21,306 bases of DNA from Fibrobacter sp. UBA1313 (GCA_002307115.1 DBTP01000145.1:1-21306), one strand, 5' to 3'. Shown: positions 1 to 8,521, counted from the stretch's first letter. Translations and numbers: made by a program. Notes: a model not told the origin generated them from the sequence alone.

Positions 1-681
1 GTGAGCAATTTTCTGGAAGGGATCGCCACTTTTGGGACGATGGCTTTGTTTGTGATGCTCGGGCTGTTGGCGTTTCCAAGTCACTTTGTGAATATTTGGA
101 AAGAGGGACTTTTGATTGTCGTGTTGATGGTGTTTATTGCGCGACCGGTTGCCGTGCTGATTTCCACTTTCCCCTTTCACTATCCTCTTAAAGAACGCGG
201 GTTTCTGATGTGGGGTGGCATTAAGGGCGCGGTGCCTATTGTGCTTGCGACTTACCCTGCGGCTTACGGTTTGGATCCGAATGGGAATGTGTTTAACATT
301 ATTTTCTTTGCGGTAATTTTTTCCTGCTTGGTGCAGGGTTCAACTCTGGGACCTTTGGCGAAGTTTTTGAAACTCACTGGTGGCCCGAGACAACAGGGAA
401 CTCCATTTTCCGTAGAATTACATTCCGTTAAAAAAAGCGATCTGGATGTTTTTGAGTTTTATATTCGTAAGGATACAGACTGCGTGGGTAAAACCATTAT
501 TGAACTGGGGCTTTATAAAGACGTGGTGATTACGTCCATTGTTCGCAAAGGAAAAATAATTCCACCGAAAGGTGATGTGGCATTACACGAAGAAGACATT
601 CTTTTTATTCTTGCCCCGGTGAAGCTGATTAAGCCCCTCGCAACACTTTTGAACAAGGGAAAAAGAATCGAGGACATGTAG
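1..681 (+). CDS. Cation/proton antiporter, CPA1 (NhaP2/CvrA-like) family, C-terminal part
   Basis: This is the 3' portion of an inner-membrane monovalent cation:proton antiporter. Residues 1-125 hold the last transmembrane helices of the exchanger, including a Lys-Gly-Ala-Val-Pro segment (about residues 75-79) typical of the CPA1 Na+/H+ exchanger domain. Residues 143-220 look like an RCK_C (TrkA_C) regulatory domain of the kind found in NhaP2-type K+/H+ antiporters (G-K-T-I-x-E-L followed by an I-x-P-x-x-G-D-x-x-L turn). The first codon is GTG, but it lies mid-protein by comparison with the family, so the gene starts upstream of the window. It converges on the YeiH-like gene with only 19 bases between stop codons. 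Which ion is carried cannot be read from the sequence; potassium is an inference from the RCK_C tail. Confidence 0.85.
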   Translation: MSNFLEGIATFGTMALFVMLGLLAFPSHFVNIWKEGLLIVVLMVFIARPVAVLISTFPFHYPLKERGFLMWGGIKGAVPIVLATYPAAYGLDPNGNVFNIIFFAVIFSCLVQGSTLGPLAKFLKLTGGPRQQGTPFSVELHSVKKSDLDVFEFYIRKDTDCVGKTIIELGLYKDVVITSIVRKGKIIPPKGDVALHEEDILFILAPVKLIKPLATLLNKGKRIEDM

Positions 682-686
682 TCCTC
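660..686 (-). terminator. Probable intrinsic terminator of the YeiH-like gene
   Basis: GAGGAC (670-675) and GTCCTC (681-686) form a perfect 6-bp stem with a 5-base loop. Read on the minus strand the stem begins 15 bases after the YeiH stop and is followed by ATTCTTTTT, giving a short U-run. The plus strand has no U-run after it. It overlaps the end of the antiporter gene. The stem is short, so confidence is moderate. Confidence 0.45.
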
Positions 687-700
687 AATGATACTTCAAA

Positions 701-1714
701 TTATGCGCCGAGTTCAAAAATGTGAATGAGCGAGAGAGAAAACAGGGAAAGTGCCGCCCAAGTGAGTGCCCCCACGGCAAGTGCACGGCGACCATTATGC
801 CAAATATGCCCTAGATGCGTAATCAAACCAATGGCCGCGAGCGCGAGTACCATGAGCCATTTTCCCGCTGTCGTGGCCCACTCCCACAAGGGAGCGCCGC
901 TATCTCCCACGACCACACGAATGCCAATGGCTAGGGCAAAACCGATGGCCGGTAAGGGGAGCGCGCGTTTCCAAGACCCCGCCTGTTGTCCATAAAAACG
1001 CTGTCTTAAAGCAATCACAATGCCGAGGGGAAAAATCATAAGTGTCCGGGCCATTTTCACAACGGTTCCCACATCGCCCGAATCCCCACCATAAGAGAAT
1101 GCGGCGGCGAGTACGGAAGAGGTATCGTTAATCGCTGTACCCGCCCACAATCCAAATACCCGAGATTCCATTCCCATGAGGTGTCCTAAAAGCGGAAAAA
1201 GAACCGCGGCGATGATGTTGAAGAGAAATATGGTGGAAAGAGCCTGAGCGGTTTCTTCTTCTTTAGCATGTATAATGCCCGACATCGCAGCAATGGCCGA
1301 GCCCCCGCAGATACAGGTGCCAGCGCCCACGAGCGTCGCCGTATTTTCGTGTAGCCCGAGTAGACGCGAAAAGAACCACGAAGCGAAAAGAGCAAACGTC
1401 ACCGTGGTCACCATAAAACCGATGGAACTTCCTCCAATGGAGACGACTTGAGAAATATTCATTCCAAGTCCTAACATGACCACTGAACCCAGTAGCGCAT
1501 ATTTGGAAATCTTTTGGCAGTAAGGCACAATGCCAGACTTCAAAGCCAAAGGGGCGAGAGAGGCTCCAATCAAAATGGCAAGAACAGGTCCGCCCAGCAA
1601 GGGAAATAGCCCCCCCAGCCATAGAGCCGCAAAACAGACAATGGCTAAAAAAACAACCGTCGCCATCATTTTTTGACGAGAAGAAAGAGTGGGTACAAGA
1701 GTTTTATGGGTCAT
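701..1714 (-). CDS. yeiH: YeiH-family putative sulfate exporter (UPF0324 membrane protein)
   Basis: Polytopic inner-membrane protein of about 337 residues with roughly ten hydrophobic helices, the usual length for the YeiH/UPF0324 (Cons_hypoth698) family. Family landmarks are a Gly-Ala-Gly-Thr-x-Ile-Cys-Gly-Gly-Ser-Ala-Ile-Ala-Ala stretch in the middle and a later Ala-Ile-Asn-Asp-Thr-Ser-Ser-Val segment. The family is annotated as a putative sulfate exporter; the substrate here is not shown by sequence. I chose the ATG at 1714 over the upstream one at 1744: AAGGAG (1726-1721) lies exactly six bases before 1714, while 1744 has no Shine-Dalgarno. The gene is divergent from a LysR regulator, as with yeiH/yeiE in enterobacteria, so regulation by that neighbour is likely. 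Confidence 0.85.
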   Translation of the reverse strand: MTHKTLVPTLSSRQKMMATVVFLAIVCFAALWLGGLFPLLGGPVLAILIGASLAPLALKSGIVPYCQKISKYALLGSVVMLGLGMNISQVVSIGGSSIGFMVTTVTFALFASWFFSRLLGLHENTATLVGAGTCICGGSAIAAMSGIIHAKEEETAQALSTIFLFNIIAAVLFPLLGHLMGMESRVFGLWAGTAINDTSSVLAAAFSYGGDSGDVGTVVKMARTLMIFPLGIVIALRQRFYGQQAGSWKRALPLPAIGFALAIGIRVVVGDSGAPLWEWATTAGKWLMVLALAAIGLITHLGHIWHNGRRALAVGALTWAALSLFSLSLIHIFELGA

Positions 1715-1759
1715 GATTTTCTCCTTGAGTTCAAAGTTAGTCATTCCACATACTACTGT

Positions 1760-1800
1760 AAAATTATATGTTTTTATAATTTTGATAGGTAAATACCTAT
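1760..1800. promoter_or_regulatory. Divergent promoter/operator region with two perfect palindromes
   Basis: The gap between the YeiH and LysR genes holds two inverted repeats. The first is AAAATTATA-6-TATAATTTT (1760-1783), with 9-bp arms. Each arm supplies a perfect TATAAT: 1775-1780 reads toward the LysR gene and 1768-1763 reads toward yeiH. The second is ATAGGTA-AA-TACCTAT (1785-1800), with 7-bp arms, placed just after the LysR-side -10 and upstream of the yeiH-side -10. Neither -10 has a good -35 at 17 bp, which suits activator-dependent transcription. Binding by the adjacent LysR protein is inferred from this layout and from how LysR systems usually work. Confidence 0.55.
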
Positions 1801-1814
1801 GATTGGAGAATTCA

Positions 1815-2699
1815 ATGACAATTCGACACTTTCAAATTTTCAAGGTGTTATGCGAAGAATTGAATATGACGCGCACCGCAGAAAAACTTTTCATGACACA
1901 ACCTTCGGTGAGCCAGGCTATTGCAGAACTGGAATCGCATTACCAGACAAAATTATTGGATCGCTTAGGGAAAAAGCTTTATCTGACGGAATCTGGAGCG
2001 GAACTCCTGACCCGCGTTTCTGATATTCTCTCGCAAATTCAAGACACCGAAAATGTATTCCAGGAGAAAAATCAGAGGCGACGTATTCGCTTGGGGGCGA
2101 CTGCAACCGTGGGGAGTTTTGTTTTGCCTACGCTGCTTCGTAGTATTCACAAACGGGATGTCGATTTAGGAATTGATTTTTTGGTAGGAAATACAGCTCA
2201 AGTGGAAAAGGCTCTGCTCCACGCGGAACTAGACATTGCACTTGTCGAAGGTCGCACGACCTCTCGCTTATTGCACCGTCAGTTTGTGCTCAAAGATCCT
2301 TTGGTATTAGTGGCTCACCCATCTCTTTTGCAGGGAAATCAAACTTACAAGCCCAAAGATCTGGAAAAGTTTTCCTTTTTACTCCGAGAAGAAGGGAGTG
2401 GTACCGCAGAACAAGCTCTAAATGCACTTGCCAGTTGGGGCATTGAACCCCATATTGTAGGTCGCATCAGCAGTATTGAGGCTTTGCATCGGTTGGTGCT
2501 CGCGAAAGAAGGCCTTGCGTTTTTGCCGCGCATCGCTGTGGATACTGATTTGAAGAAAGGAAAATTAGCGGAGATTCCTGTTGCCAAAGCACAAATTGAA
2601 CGCAGTTTCTGGATCGTCCACCACGCCTCCAAAAAAATTGAGGGCGATCTGTTGATTGTCAAAGAATGTATGACGGCGCTTAGTTATTCCCGACCTTAA
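1815..2699 (+). CDS. LysR-family transcriptional regulator (YeiE/CysB-like context)
   Basis: A 294-residue LysR-type regulator of standard length. The N-terminal winged helix-turn-helix covers about residues 1-60 (T-R-T-A-E-K-L-F-M-T-Q-P-S-V-S-Q-A-I core), followed by a linker helix and a type 2 periplasmic-binding-like effector domain from about residue 88. The ATG at 1815 is preferred because GGAG (1805-1808) sits six bases upstream; the in-frame TTG at 1803 would overlap that site. It is divergent from the YeiH gene and probably controls it, and probably itself, through the palindromes between them. YeiE-type regulators sense sulfur oxyanions in enterobacteria; a sulfur ligand here is an inference from the neighbour only. 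The 3' end overlaps the convergent patatin gene by 20 bases. Confidence 0.9.
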   Translation: MTIRHFQIFKVLCEELNMTRTAEKLFMTQPSVSQAIAELESHYQTKLLDRLGKKLYLTESGAELLTRVSDILSQIQDTENVFQEKNQRRRIRLGATATVGSFVLPTLLRSIHKRDVDLGIDFLVGNTAQVEKALLHAELDIALVEGRTTSRLLHRQFVLKDPLVLVAHPSLLQGNQTYKPKDLEKFSFLLREEGSGTAEQALNALASWGIEPHIVGRISSIEALHRLVLAKEGLAFLPRIAVDTDLKKGKLAEIPVAKAQIERSFWIVHHASKKIEGDLLIVKECMTALSYSRP

Positions 2700-5037
2700 A
2701 GAAATATTGATAATCCTTGATGTCTTTGAACTTATCCACAGAATCAAAGTCCACTAGGCGATTCATACCGCAGCGCACTTCAAGAGATTTGTAAGCAAAG
2801 CGCAATGTGGGTTCCAGTATCAGACGATTGGCACCTAGATTCACCGATGGGTTTTCTTCAAAGTCACGCATGTAGGCGCCAAAGAGCCACACGCCGAGAG
2901 GCCCATGATGCAAACCGAGACTCGCCCGCACAAGCCCGTAATGATGAGAACTCAATTCCGCAAAGGGCCATTCGGTGCTCCAAGGCGTGGGATTCATGTG
3001 AAGGCGATACCAATTGGTGATGGCGACGTCTTCCAATTCCGTGGTGACAAGGAAAGGACTCGGATATTCGTAACCGTAGCCTTCTTCTCTGCGAATATTG
3101 ACACCGCCTGCAACGCCGACTCCCAAGGAAAGTGATTCCCATGGGGAAAAGAATTGCTGCGCTTCCACCGTGGATGTCACGTAGAGAGGGGCGTCAGAAG
3201 CTCCGTTAACGGCAAGATTCACCGAGCGGAAACCTGCCTGCATATCAATGCTGTGGCCAGAGCTTCCAAACCAAGGTAAAAAGGACTCGCTTTGTTGAAT
3301 AAAGCCGAGACGCGGGAACAAGGAACGCGTTTTTAAGTCTCCATATTCATTGGTATTCACAGTTTCAAAAACACTTTCTCCCAAGGTGACGTTGAATGAA
3401 ATCACCCCCAGAGAATCCAGCGCATAATGGAGTCCAGCCGAAAAGTCGCTGCGTGTTTCAGAATATATGCGGAGAGTCGGGTCTTGATTGCGGAAATATC
3501 CACGAAGCGGTTCCCACTTGGAAAAATCACCTGTAAAGAAGAAATCCCAGTTGCCTTGCCACAAGCCGGAGAGTTTCATTTCTGGCCGCACTCCGTAGGA
3601 GTTCCCACCCACAAAGGCTTCGGCGCCCAAGAGATATTCGAACTGATTCACATAACGAAAACTGGCCGCACCAAAAGCATTGGGTCCAAAAACATTTGAT
3701 CCAAAACCACCAACTCGAAAATCTAAAACAGGAGCAACACTTGCAGAAATCATCAAATCCCCATTGTACTCTAGGGACATGGCAACCGAATCGTAGAGAG
3801 GCGACTGCAAAATATTTTCTAAAAATTTCCGCGGTGCCACAATACCCGTATCTTTTGCTGGCCAATAGGAGCTGATGTGAGAAAAGAATTCTCCAGAGAT
3901 GCTGTCAAAAGAAGGAAAATACTGGAACCGAGATACAATGGAATCATTTTCAGAAGGATAGTCGCGCAGACGAGAAGCGAGAGGAGTGAAGTCTCCGAGA
4001 CGCGCTTCTACAGCCTTGTAACCCGCCTGCATCCACGATTCTGGGCTATGGAGGCCACTCAGACTGTGCGGGCGAATAATCACCACCGAACTACTGGGAA
4101 GTACTTGGAGATGCTTTAACGATAGGCCTAAAGCCGCCTCTCGCCACGAATTCGAGGAAGGGGGACCGCTGCGGATCGGAAAAGGAGTGGGGACAATGGC
4201 GAGCATGGGGGGCGTAATTTCTGGCACGGGAACCATCGCACAGTAGTCTCCAGAGTGCGTATTTCCCTCAATGGGGAGCGTTTGCAAAATATCGTTGGGC
4301 GCGTTCGAAATAGATTTATCGCAAGCGATGACAGAGAAGGGGATTTTTTTACCCGCGGTTCCGCGCTGTAAACTTTCCTGAATTCGCAACTTGAAAAAAG
4401 TGTAACGCATCGCCGCGGTATCAGGATCTAAGGACCGCGAAATAAGATTCACATAACCCGCCGTGTCGCTATGCAAAGAGAAACGGGCCTGCATAGCAGG
4501 GAGCCCCGTTTTCGCAATCGGGAGATAAAAGTCCGAATGGGAACTCGTTGGCGGAAACAGGCGATCTTCGTTGAGATAAGGAGCAATAGTGGAATCGGTC
4601 ATGAGACGCTGCATGGCATCGAGGCTCCAGCCCGCTGTCCATAAGGCTCCCACCCACGCGCCCCACGAAGCTCCGACTACGGAATCTATAGGGACTCGGT
4701 AATCACGAAGCGCATAAAGGACGCCAAGAAAAAACCATGGAGAGGCTTCCCCACCACCGAGATAAAGAACTGAACGAACCAGAGGCGGAGAGATTGTGTC
4801 ATGAGACAATCTGGCTTGTATAGAATCTGCTGTATTGGAAGAATCTTCTGCCAACGAGGAATCCACTATTACGGATGTTACCGGACCCGCAACTTCATTT
4901 GAGGACTGTTTTTTTTGAGCAAGAGAATCTGGCAATTGAGCCGCATTGACTGGCTTTGCGGTGCCGAGGACAACACACAAAACGCAAAAGAGCATCGTAA
5001 CTCTCCATGGGAGTGTACTGTTGAAAACTCTTTGCAT
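2680..5037 (-). CDS. Patatin-like / POTRA / outer-membrane barrel protein (type Vd PlpD-like), probably catalytically altered
   Basis: A 785-residue exported protein. A signal peptide covers about residues 1-32. A patatin-like domain runs from about 88 to 330, a POTRA-like segment from about 371 to 437, and an alternating, aromatic-rich region to the C-terminus looks like a 16-strand-class beta barrel. This order matches type Vd autotransporters such as PlpD. The nucleophile elbow G-A-S-W-G (122-126, Ser124) is present. The oxyanion loop is GGGEASP (94-100), without the usual Arg-Gly, and the position expected for the catalytic Asp-Gly reads S-W-R-E-A-A (about 297-302). Lipase activity is therefore doubtful. 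The start lies 9 bases after the PilT-like stop. The Met at residue 15 has a better Shine-Dalgarno (GGAG) but would remove the arginines of the signal peptide, so I kept the longer form. Confidence 0.75.
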   Translation of the reverse strand: MQRVFNSTLPWRVTMLFCVLCVVLGTAKPVNAAQLPDSLAQKKQSSNEVAGPVTSVIVDSSLAEDSSNTADSIQARLSHDTISPPLVRSVLYLGGGEASPWFFLGVLYALRDYRVPIDSVVGASWGAWVGALWTAGWSLDAMQRLMTDSTIAPYLNEDRLFPPTSSHSDFYLPIAKTGLPAMQARFSLHSDTAGYVNLISRSLDPDTAAMRYTFFKLRIQESLQRGTAGKKIPFSVIACDKSISNAPNDILQTLPIEGNTHSGDYCAMVPVPEITPPMLAIVPTPFPIRSGPPSSNSWREAALGLSLKHLQVLPSSSVVIIRPHSLSGLHSPESWMQAGYKAVEARLGDFTPLASRLRDYPSENDSIVSRFQYFPSFDSISGEFFSHISSYWPAKDTGIVAPRKFLENILQSPLYDSVAMSLEYNGDLMISASVAPVLDFRVGGFGSNVFGPNAFGAASFRYVNQFEYLLGAEAFVGGNSYGVRPEMKLSGLWQGNWDFFFTGDFSKWEPLRGYFRNQDPTLRIYSETRSDFSAGLHYALDSLGVISFNVTLGESVFETVNTNEYGDLKTRSLFPRLGFIQQSESFLPWFGSSGHSIDMQAGFRSVNLAVNGASDAPLYVTSTVEAQQFFSPWESLSLGVGVAGGVNIRREEGYGYEYPSPFLVTTELEDVAITNWYRLHMNPTPWSTEWPFAELSSHHYGLVRASLGLHHGPLGVWLFGAYMRDFEENPSVNLGANRLILEPTLRFAYKSLEVRCGMNRLVDFDSVDKFKDIKDYQYFFKVGNN

Positions 5038-5046
5038 ACAATCCGC

Positions 5047-6051
5047 CTAAACCAAGCGAGAATCGTCCAAAGCGTATTTTCGGGCCTCTTCCTTTGAAAG
5101 TAAATGATCTCTGACCAAAAGGGCCAAAGAATCATCCAAAGAAAGCATTCCTTCTGAAGCACTCGAACGAATCATCTGAGGTATTTTGTAATGTTCCCCG
5201 CTTCGAATGAGCGAGCTAACCGTTTGATTATTATAAAGAACTTCCCAAGCACATACGACCCCTTTACCATTCAGCGCAGGGAATAAATGTTGAGAGACAA
5301 TCGCTTTCAGATTCGAGGCTAAAAGGGTGCGAGATAAAGATTCACTATCCAAATTTTCTCCTGCAAGAAGAAAATCAAGAACACCCACCGCATTGCCCGC
5401 AGTCATACAGCCAACGACCAAAGAGCCCGCTTCTGTTGCCCGTAACATAGGGAGTAAAGATCCGCGAGAGATATCTCCCAACCAAAAAAGATCTGTCCCC
5501 GAAGACAAGCCTTGAACCAATTCTTGATCTAGGCTCACCTTCGTTCTCCGATAATGCACAATGCTTTCCCCTGTTTTTAGGGGATATTCTGGAACAGGGT
5601 CCAAAAAGCGAGCACGACATAAACGCTGTTGACAAAGGCTTGAAACATAAGCAGAAGCCGTGGTCGTTTTCCCCGAGCCCACATTACCTGCAAAAACAAC
5701 AAGTCCTGCACCAAGACCCAACAAACTCATCACGGATGCAGGAGCTCCCATGGATTTAAAATCAGGGCATTCCGTAGCAATGGGGTGAAAACAACCCATC
5801 TTGCCAAAAGCTTCACGAGAATAGCGTACACGCCACTCACGACCACACCAAGGGCCCCCACGGAAACAACCCGATTCCCCTGCTAAGACCCCCGTCAACT
5901 GTTCCAGATCGCCGTATTCCAAACGCGGAGCCTCAGGAATAGCACGTACTTGCTTCAATAAACGAACGGCCGGGACACAGCCCTCTGCGAGTATCAAATC
6001 ACTGGCACCGACTTGGAGTGCGTAATCCAAAAATGTTTCTATCTCTCCCAT
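5047..6051 (-). CDS. PilT-like secretion/retraction ATPase paralogue with altered motifs
   Basis: A 334-residue cytoplasmic protein with PilT-like length and layout (T2SSE/PilT family). The N-terminal domain has the A-S-D-L-x-L-x-x-G pattern at 16-24. Walker A is intact: GNVGSGKTT (122-130). The other motifs are altered: the Asp box reads F-L-D-P-V-P-E-Y (149-156), Walker B L-F-W-L-G-D-I-S-R (188-196) has Asp where PilT has Glu, and the His box G-C-M-T-A-G (214-219) lacks its histidine. The C-terminal helices (I-R-S-G-E-H-Y-K-I-P-Q-M-I, then L-D-D-S-L) are typical of PilT. The ATG at 6051 follows AAGGGG by seven bases and lies two bases after the upstream stop; an in-frame TTG at 6057 is less likely. 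ATP binding is plausible; hydrolysis and a pilus role are unproven, since no pilin or platform gene is nearby. Confidence 0.75.
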   Translation of the reverse strand: MGEIETFLDYALQVGASDLILAEGCVPAVRLLKQVRAIPEAPRLEYGDLEQLTGVLAGESGCFRGGPWCGREWRVRYSREAFGKMGCFHPIATECPDFKSMGAPASVMSLLGLGAGLVVFAGNVGSGKTTTASAYVSSLCQQRLCRARFLDPVPEYPLKTGESIVHYRRTKVSLDQELVQGLSSGTDLFWLGDISRGSLLPMLRATEAGSLVVGCMTAGNAVGVLDFLLAGENLDSESLSRTLLASNLKAIVSQHLFPALNGKGVVCAWEVLYNNQTVSSLIRSGEHYKIPQMIRSSASEGMLSLDDSLALLVRDHLLSKEEARKYALDDSRLV

Positions 6052-6053
6052 AA

Positions 6054-7721
6054 TCAAACCCCTTTGCCATGCATTTCAGGGCGGTAAGCACTAAAACGAC
6101 GTGGATCCGAAGCCCTTTGCCAAGCTTCCACACCATTGATATAACCCGATTCCACAAGACTTTGCAAGGAATCGTCCAAAGACTGCCCTTGATTCTTTGC
6201 GGCACTCATTGCAGCAGGTATTTGCGTAAGCTCCCCTTTGCGAATAAGGTTCGCAATAGTAGAGGTGACCTTCATTGATTCAAAAGCCAAAATTTGTCCC
6301 TGCCCCTGCACTACAGGAATTAAATGTTGCACAAGAACCCCTTTCATTTGATCGGCGAGCGCAAAACAAAGAGCACTGCGATGAGATTCTGGAGCGCCTT
6401 CTAATAAGCGAGTCATCATACCCAAAATATTATTTCCAGAAGATACGGCAAAAACAAGAACGCCCGCATTTGCAGCCTGTAAGAGCAGCCAAAGTTCATC
6501 AATAGAATCCATGTGATCAAAAAGAATCACATCCGCCCCATCAGAAATGGCTTCCTGAATGGCCGCAACACTCGTATGAGTGTGGAGACCTACTTCTTTT
6601 TGAATTACAATCCCTTTGGGATTTTGCAAAAGACGTTCAATTGGTTTTTCAATGGTCTGTAGAAAGATGTGACGGTTTGCGGCTACCGTTTCACCCATTG
6701 TCGTAAGCATCGTGGAGCGCCCACTGCCCGAAGGCCCTGCAATAAAAACTAAACCACTTTGGAGGGCAAGAAAATCAAGACAAAATGGAGGCAAATAAAA
6801 TTTATCAAGACTTACTGCTTCTGTTGGAATCAAACGGATAGCAAGCGCAGGAGCCGCATCTTCCCAAGTGACCGTGAGGCGTGCGCGACCAACACCCGGG
6901 AGAGCGAGCGTTTTACTGAAATCTTTGCCCACGCAAGGTTCATAGCCATCAGCAAAGCCCTTCGCGGCCTCTGCTAGCCAACGATCCAAATGATCATTTT
7001 CCACTGGCTTATCGGAAACATAATGTTGTTTTCCCGCTTGGCGCATCAACATCAAGAATCCTGGCTGGAGATAAATATCCGTTGCATTGTAGTTTCTCGC
7101 ATAGGCGAGTACCCCCGAAAGAGGCGTTTCAGGATTGACACTTTCAGGACTTACCACGCTCCCTTCGCCCGTCGCCACAGCAAAGCGATCTGGAAGCGCG
7201 TTCGTTTCCAAATCCGCACTGGCTTCATCTGCGAATTCGGAAGCATTTCCCATAAGAGCAACAGGAGACATACTGGTGGATTCCAAGCCTTCAATCACTT
7301 CCACTTGTACACTTGAAGGAACCACTTCACCAAACGGATTATTGCCTTCGAGAGAAAAAGTATCGACCTCTATTTTTGGTGTAGCAGGAGCCTTCGGAAT
7401 GACTGATTGAGGAACTACCGGTTTCTGCGAAGAGGGGGTTGACTTTATCGTAGGCTGTACCATCGCAGGAGGCGGAACTTCTTTTTTCTCTACCGCAGCG
7501 GGTGCCACCGATTGAACTTCAGGAACCTCAACCACTTTTGCTTCCAGCGTTTTTACATAATCCAAAACCCGTGTATACATTTTGGAATCCAAAATTCCCG
7601 CTTCGCAAAGAACCTGGCCTAAGTCATGATCCGTATTAATCTTGCACCAATTTTCCTGAATTTGTGCTTCAGTGACGAGTTTATTGGAGTACAAAACCTT
7701 CGCCAAATATTCGTTTCTCAT
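6054..7721 (-). CDS. PilB/PilT-like degenerate ATPase with N-terminal MshEN-like domain
   Basis: A 555-residue protein in three parts. Residues 1-60 resemble the small helical domain at the N-terminus of GspE/PilB-type ATPases (Leu-Gly-Gln-Val-Leu, then Ala-Gly-Ile-Leu). Residues 61-200 are a Pro/Val/Ser-rich linker. Residues 201-545 are a PilT/GspE-like core. Walker A reads GPSGSGRST (329-337), with Arg335 in place of the invariant lysine. The Asp box reads T-I-E-K-P-I-E (356-362) where active enzymes have T-I-E-D-P-I-E. Walker B has become A-D-V-I-L-F-D-H-M-D-S (396-406), and the His box A-V-S-S-G-N-N (425-431) has lost its histidine. I infer a pseudo-ATPase or structural partner, perhaps pairing with the PilT-like product next door. 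Its ATG overlaps the permease stop (ATGA). Confidence 0.75.
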   Translation of the reverse strand: MRNEYLAKVLYSNKLVTEAQIQENWCKINTDHDLGQVLCEAGILDSKMYTRVLDYVKTLEAKVVEVPEVQSVAPAAVEKKEVPPPAMVQPTIKSTPSSQKPVVPQSVIPKAPATPKIEVDTFSLEGNNPFGEVVPSSVQVEVIEGLESTSMSPVALMGNASEFADEASADLETNALPDRFAVATGEGSVVSPESVNPETPLSGVLAYARNYNATDIYLQPGFLMLMRQAGKQHYVSDKPVENDHLDRWLAEAAKGFADGYEPCVGKDFSKTLALPGVGRARLTVTWEDAAPALAIRLIPTEAVSLDKFYLPPFCLDFLALQSGLVFIAGPSGSGRSTMLTTMGETVAANRHIFLQTIEKPIERLLQNPKGIVIQKEVGLHTHTSVAAIQEAISDGADVILFDHMDSIDELWLLLQAANAGVLVFAVSSGNNILGMMTRLLEGAPESHRSALCFALADQMKGVLVQHLIPVVQGQGQILAFESMKVTSTIANLIRKGELTQIPAAMSAAKNQGQSLDDSLQSLVESGYINGVEAWQRASDPRRFSAYRPEMHGKGV

Positions 7722-8521
7722 AGGAAATCCCTCCGACTAAACCACCACGATGCAACTGCCAAAAAGACACCGATATAACCTAATGCATACAACGTATTCC
7801 ATAGCAGATAAAAAGGAGGCAACGCGACTTGGTGCACGACATAACCACTGATATTAAATCGATAGAGGCCTGGGAAAATCGCATGGACAAAGATCGCAGT
7901 TTTTTCCATGATAACACTCTGCATTCCTTCCACTTCACCCATACGGCGCACAAAACGCACCTGCTCCAAAAGTTGATTTGAAAGGTGCCCTGCAATGTAA
8001 ACCCCTAAAGTGAAAAGCGCACTCAACACCGGCGTACTGAAACTCGAAAATAAAAGTGCGACAGCCACCACAATTGCCATCTCACAAAAGACAAGATAAA
8101 TGGCCTGCAAAAGATCAACGGTGGGATTTGAATTAGTAAGCCAAAGAATACCATAATACACCAACGTCAAAAGGGAAAGATGTACCGCCACCACGGCCAA
8201 AAGGCCCAGATACTTGCCAACAATAAAAGCAGCCCGACTGATTGGTTTTGAAAGGAGCGTGAGCACCGTACGGCCCTGAATTTCCTTCTGCACGAGACTG
8301 ATTCCGACAAATACAGAAATAAGGAGTCCAGAGATGGACATAATACTCAGAGTCGTCGATTTAATCACATGGGCCCGATCAAAAACAGACCACTCGCCGA
8401 GAAGAATGCTGAAAAAAGCGAGACCTATCGCTAAGAAAAAAATGTTATAAAGGATTTTATCGCGCACAGATTCCCTAAAGGTATTGAGAGCGATAACTCC
8501 TATATTGCTAAGACTCTGCAC
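7718..8521 (-). CDS. ABC transporter permease, ABC-2 / NosY-like
   Basis: A 267-residue inner-membrane protein with about six transmembrane helices. The N-terminal N-T-F-R-E-S-V-R-D-K-I-L-Y pattern and the Q-K-E-I-Q-G-R-T-V-L-T-L-L-S-K-P-I-S-R motif are hallmarks of ABC-2 permeases of the NosY/NatB kind. It should pair with the ATPase encoded just upstream. I place the start at GTG 8521: AGGAG lies seven bases before it, whereas the TTG at 8527 would sit only two bases from that site. The start overlaps the ATPase gene by 14 bases, and its stop overlaps the next start (ATGA). What it moves is unknown. Confidence 0.88.
   Translation of the reverse strand: MQSLSNIGVIALNTFRESVRDKILYNIFFLAIGLAFFSILLGEWSVFDRAHVIKSTTLSIMSISGLLISVFVGISLVQKEIQGRTVLTLLSKPISRAAFIVGKYLGLLAVVAVHLSLLTLVYYGILWLTNSNPTVDLLQAIYLVFCEMAIVVAVALLFSSFSTPVLSALFTLGVYIAGHLSNQLLEQVRFVRRMGEVEGMQSVIMEKTAIFVHAIFPGLYRFNISGYVVHQVALPPFYLLWNTLYALGYIGVFLAVASWWFSRRDFL

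Noticed and set aside
1..681. Reading the GTG at base 1 as a true start
   Set aside because: It falls in the middle of the exchanger domain; the first helices of the family are missing, so the gene is cut by the window edge.
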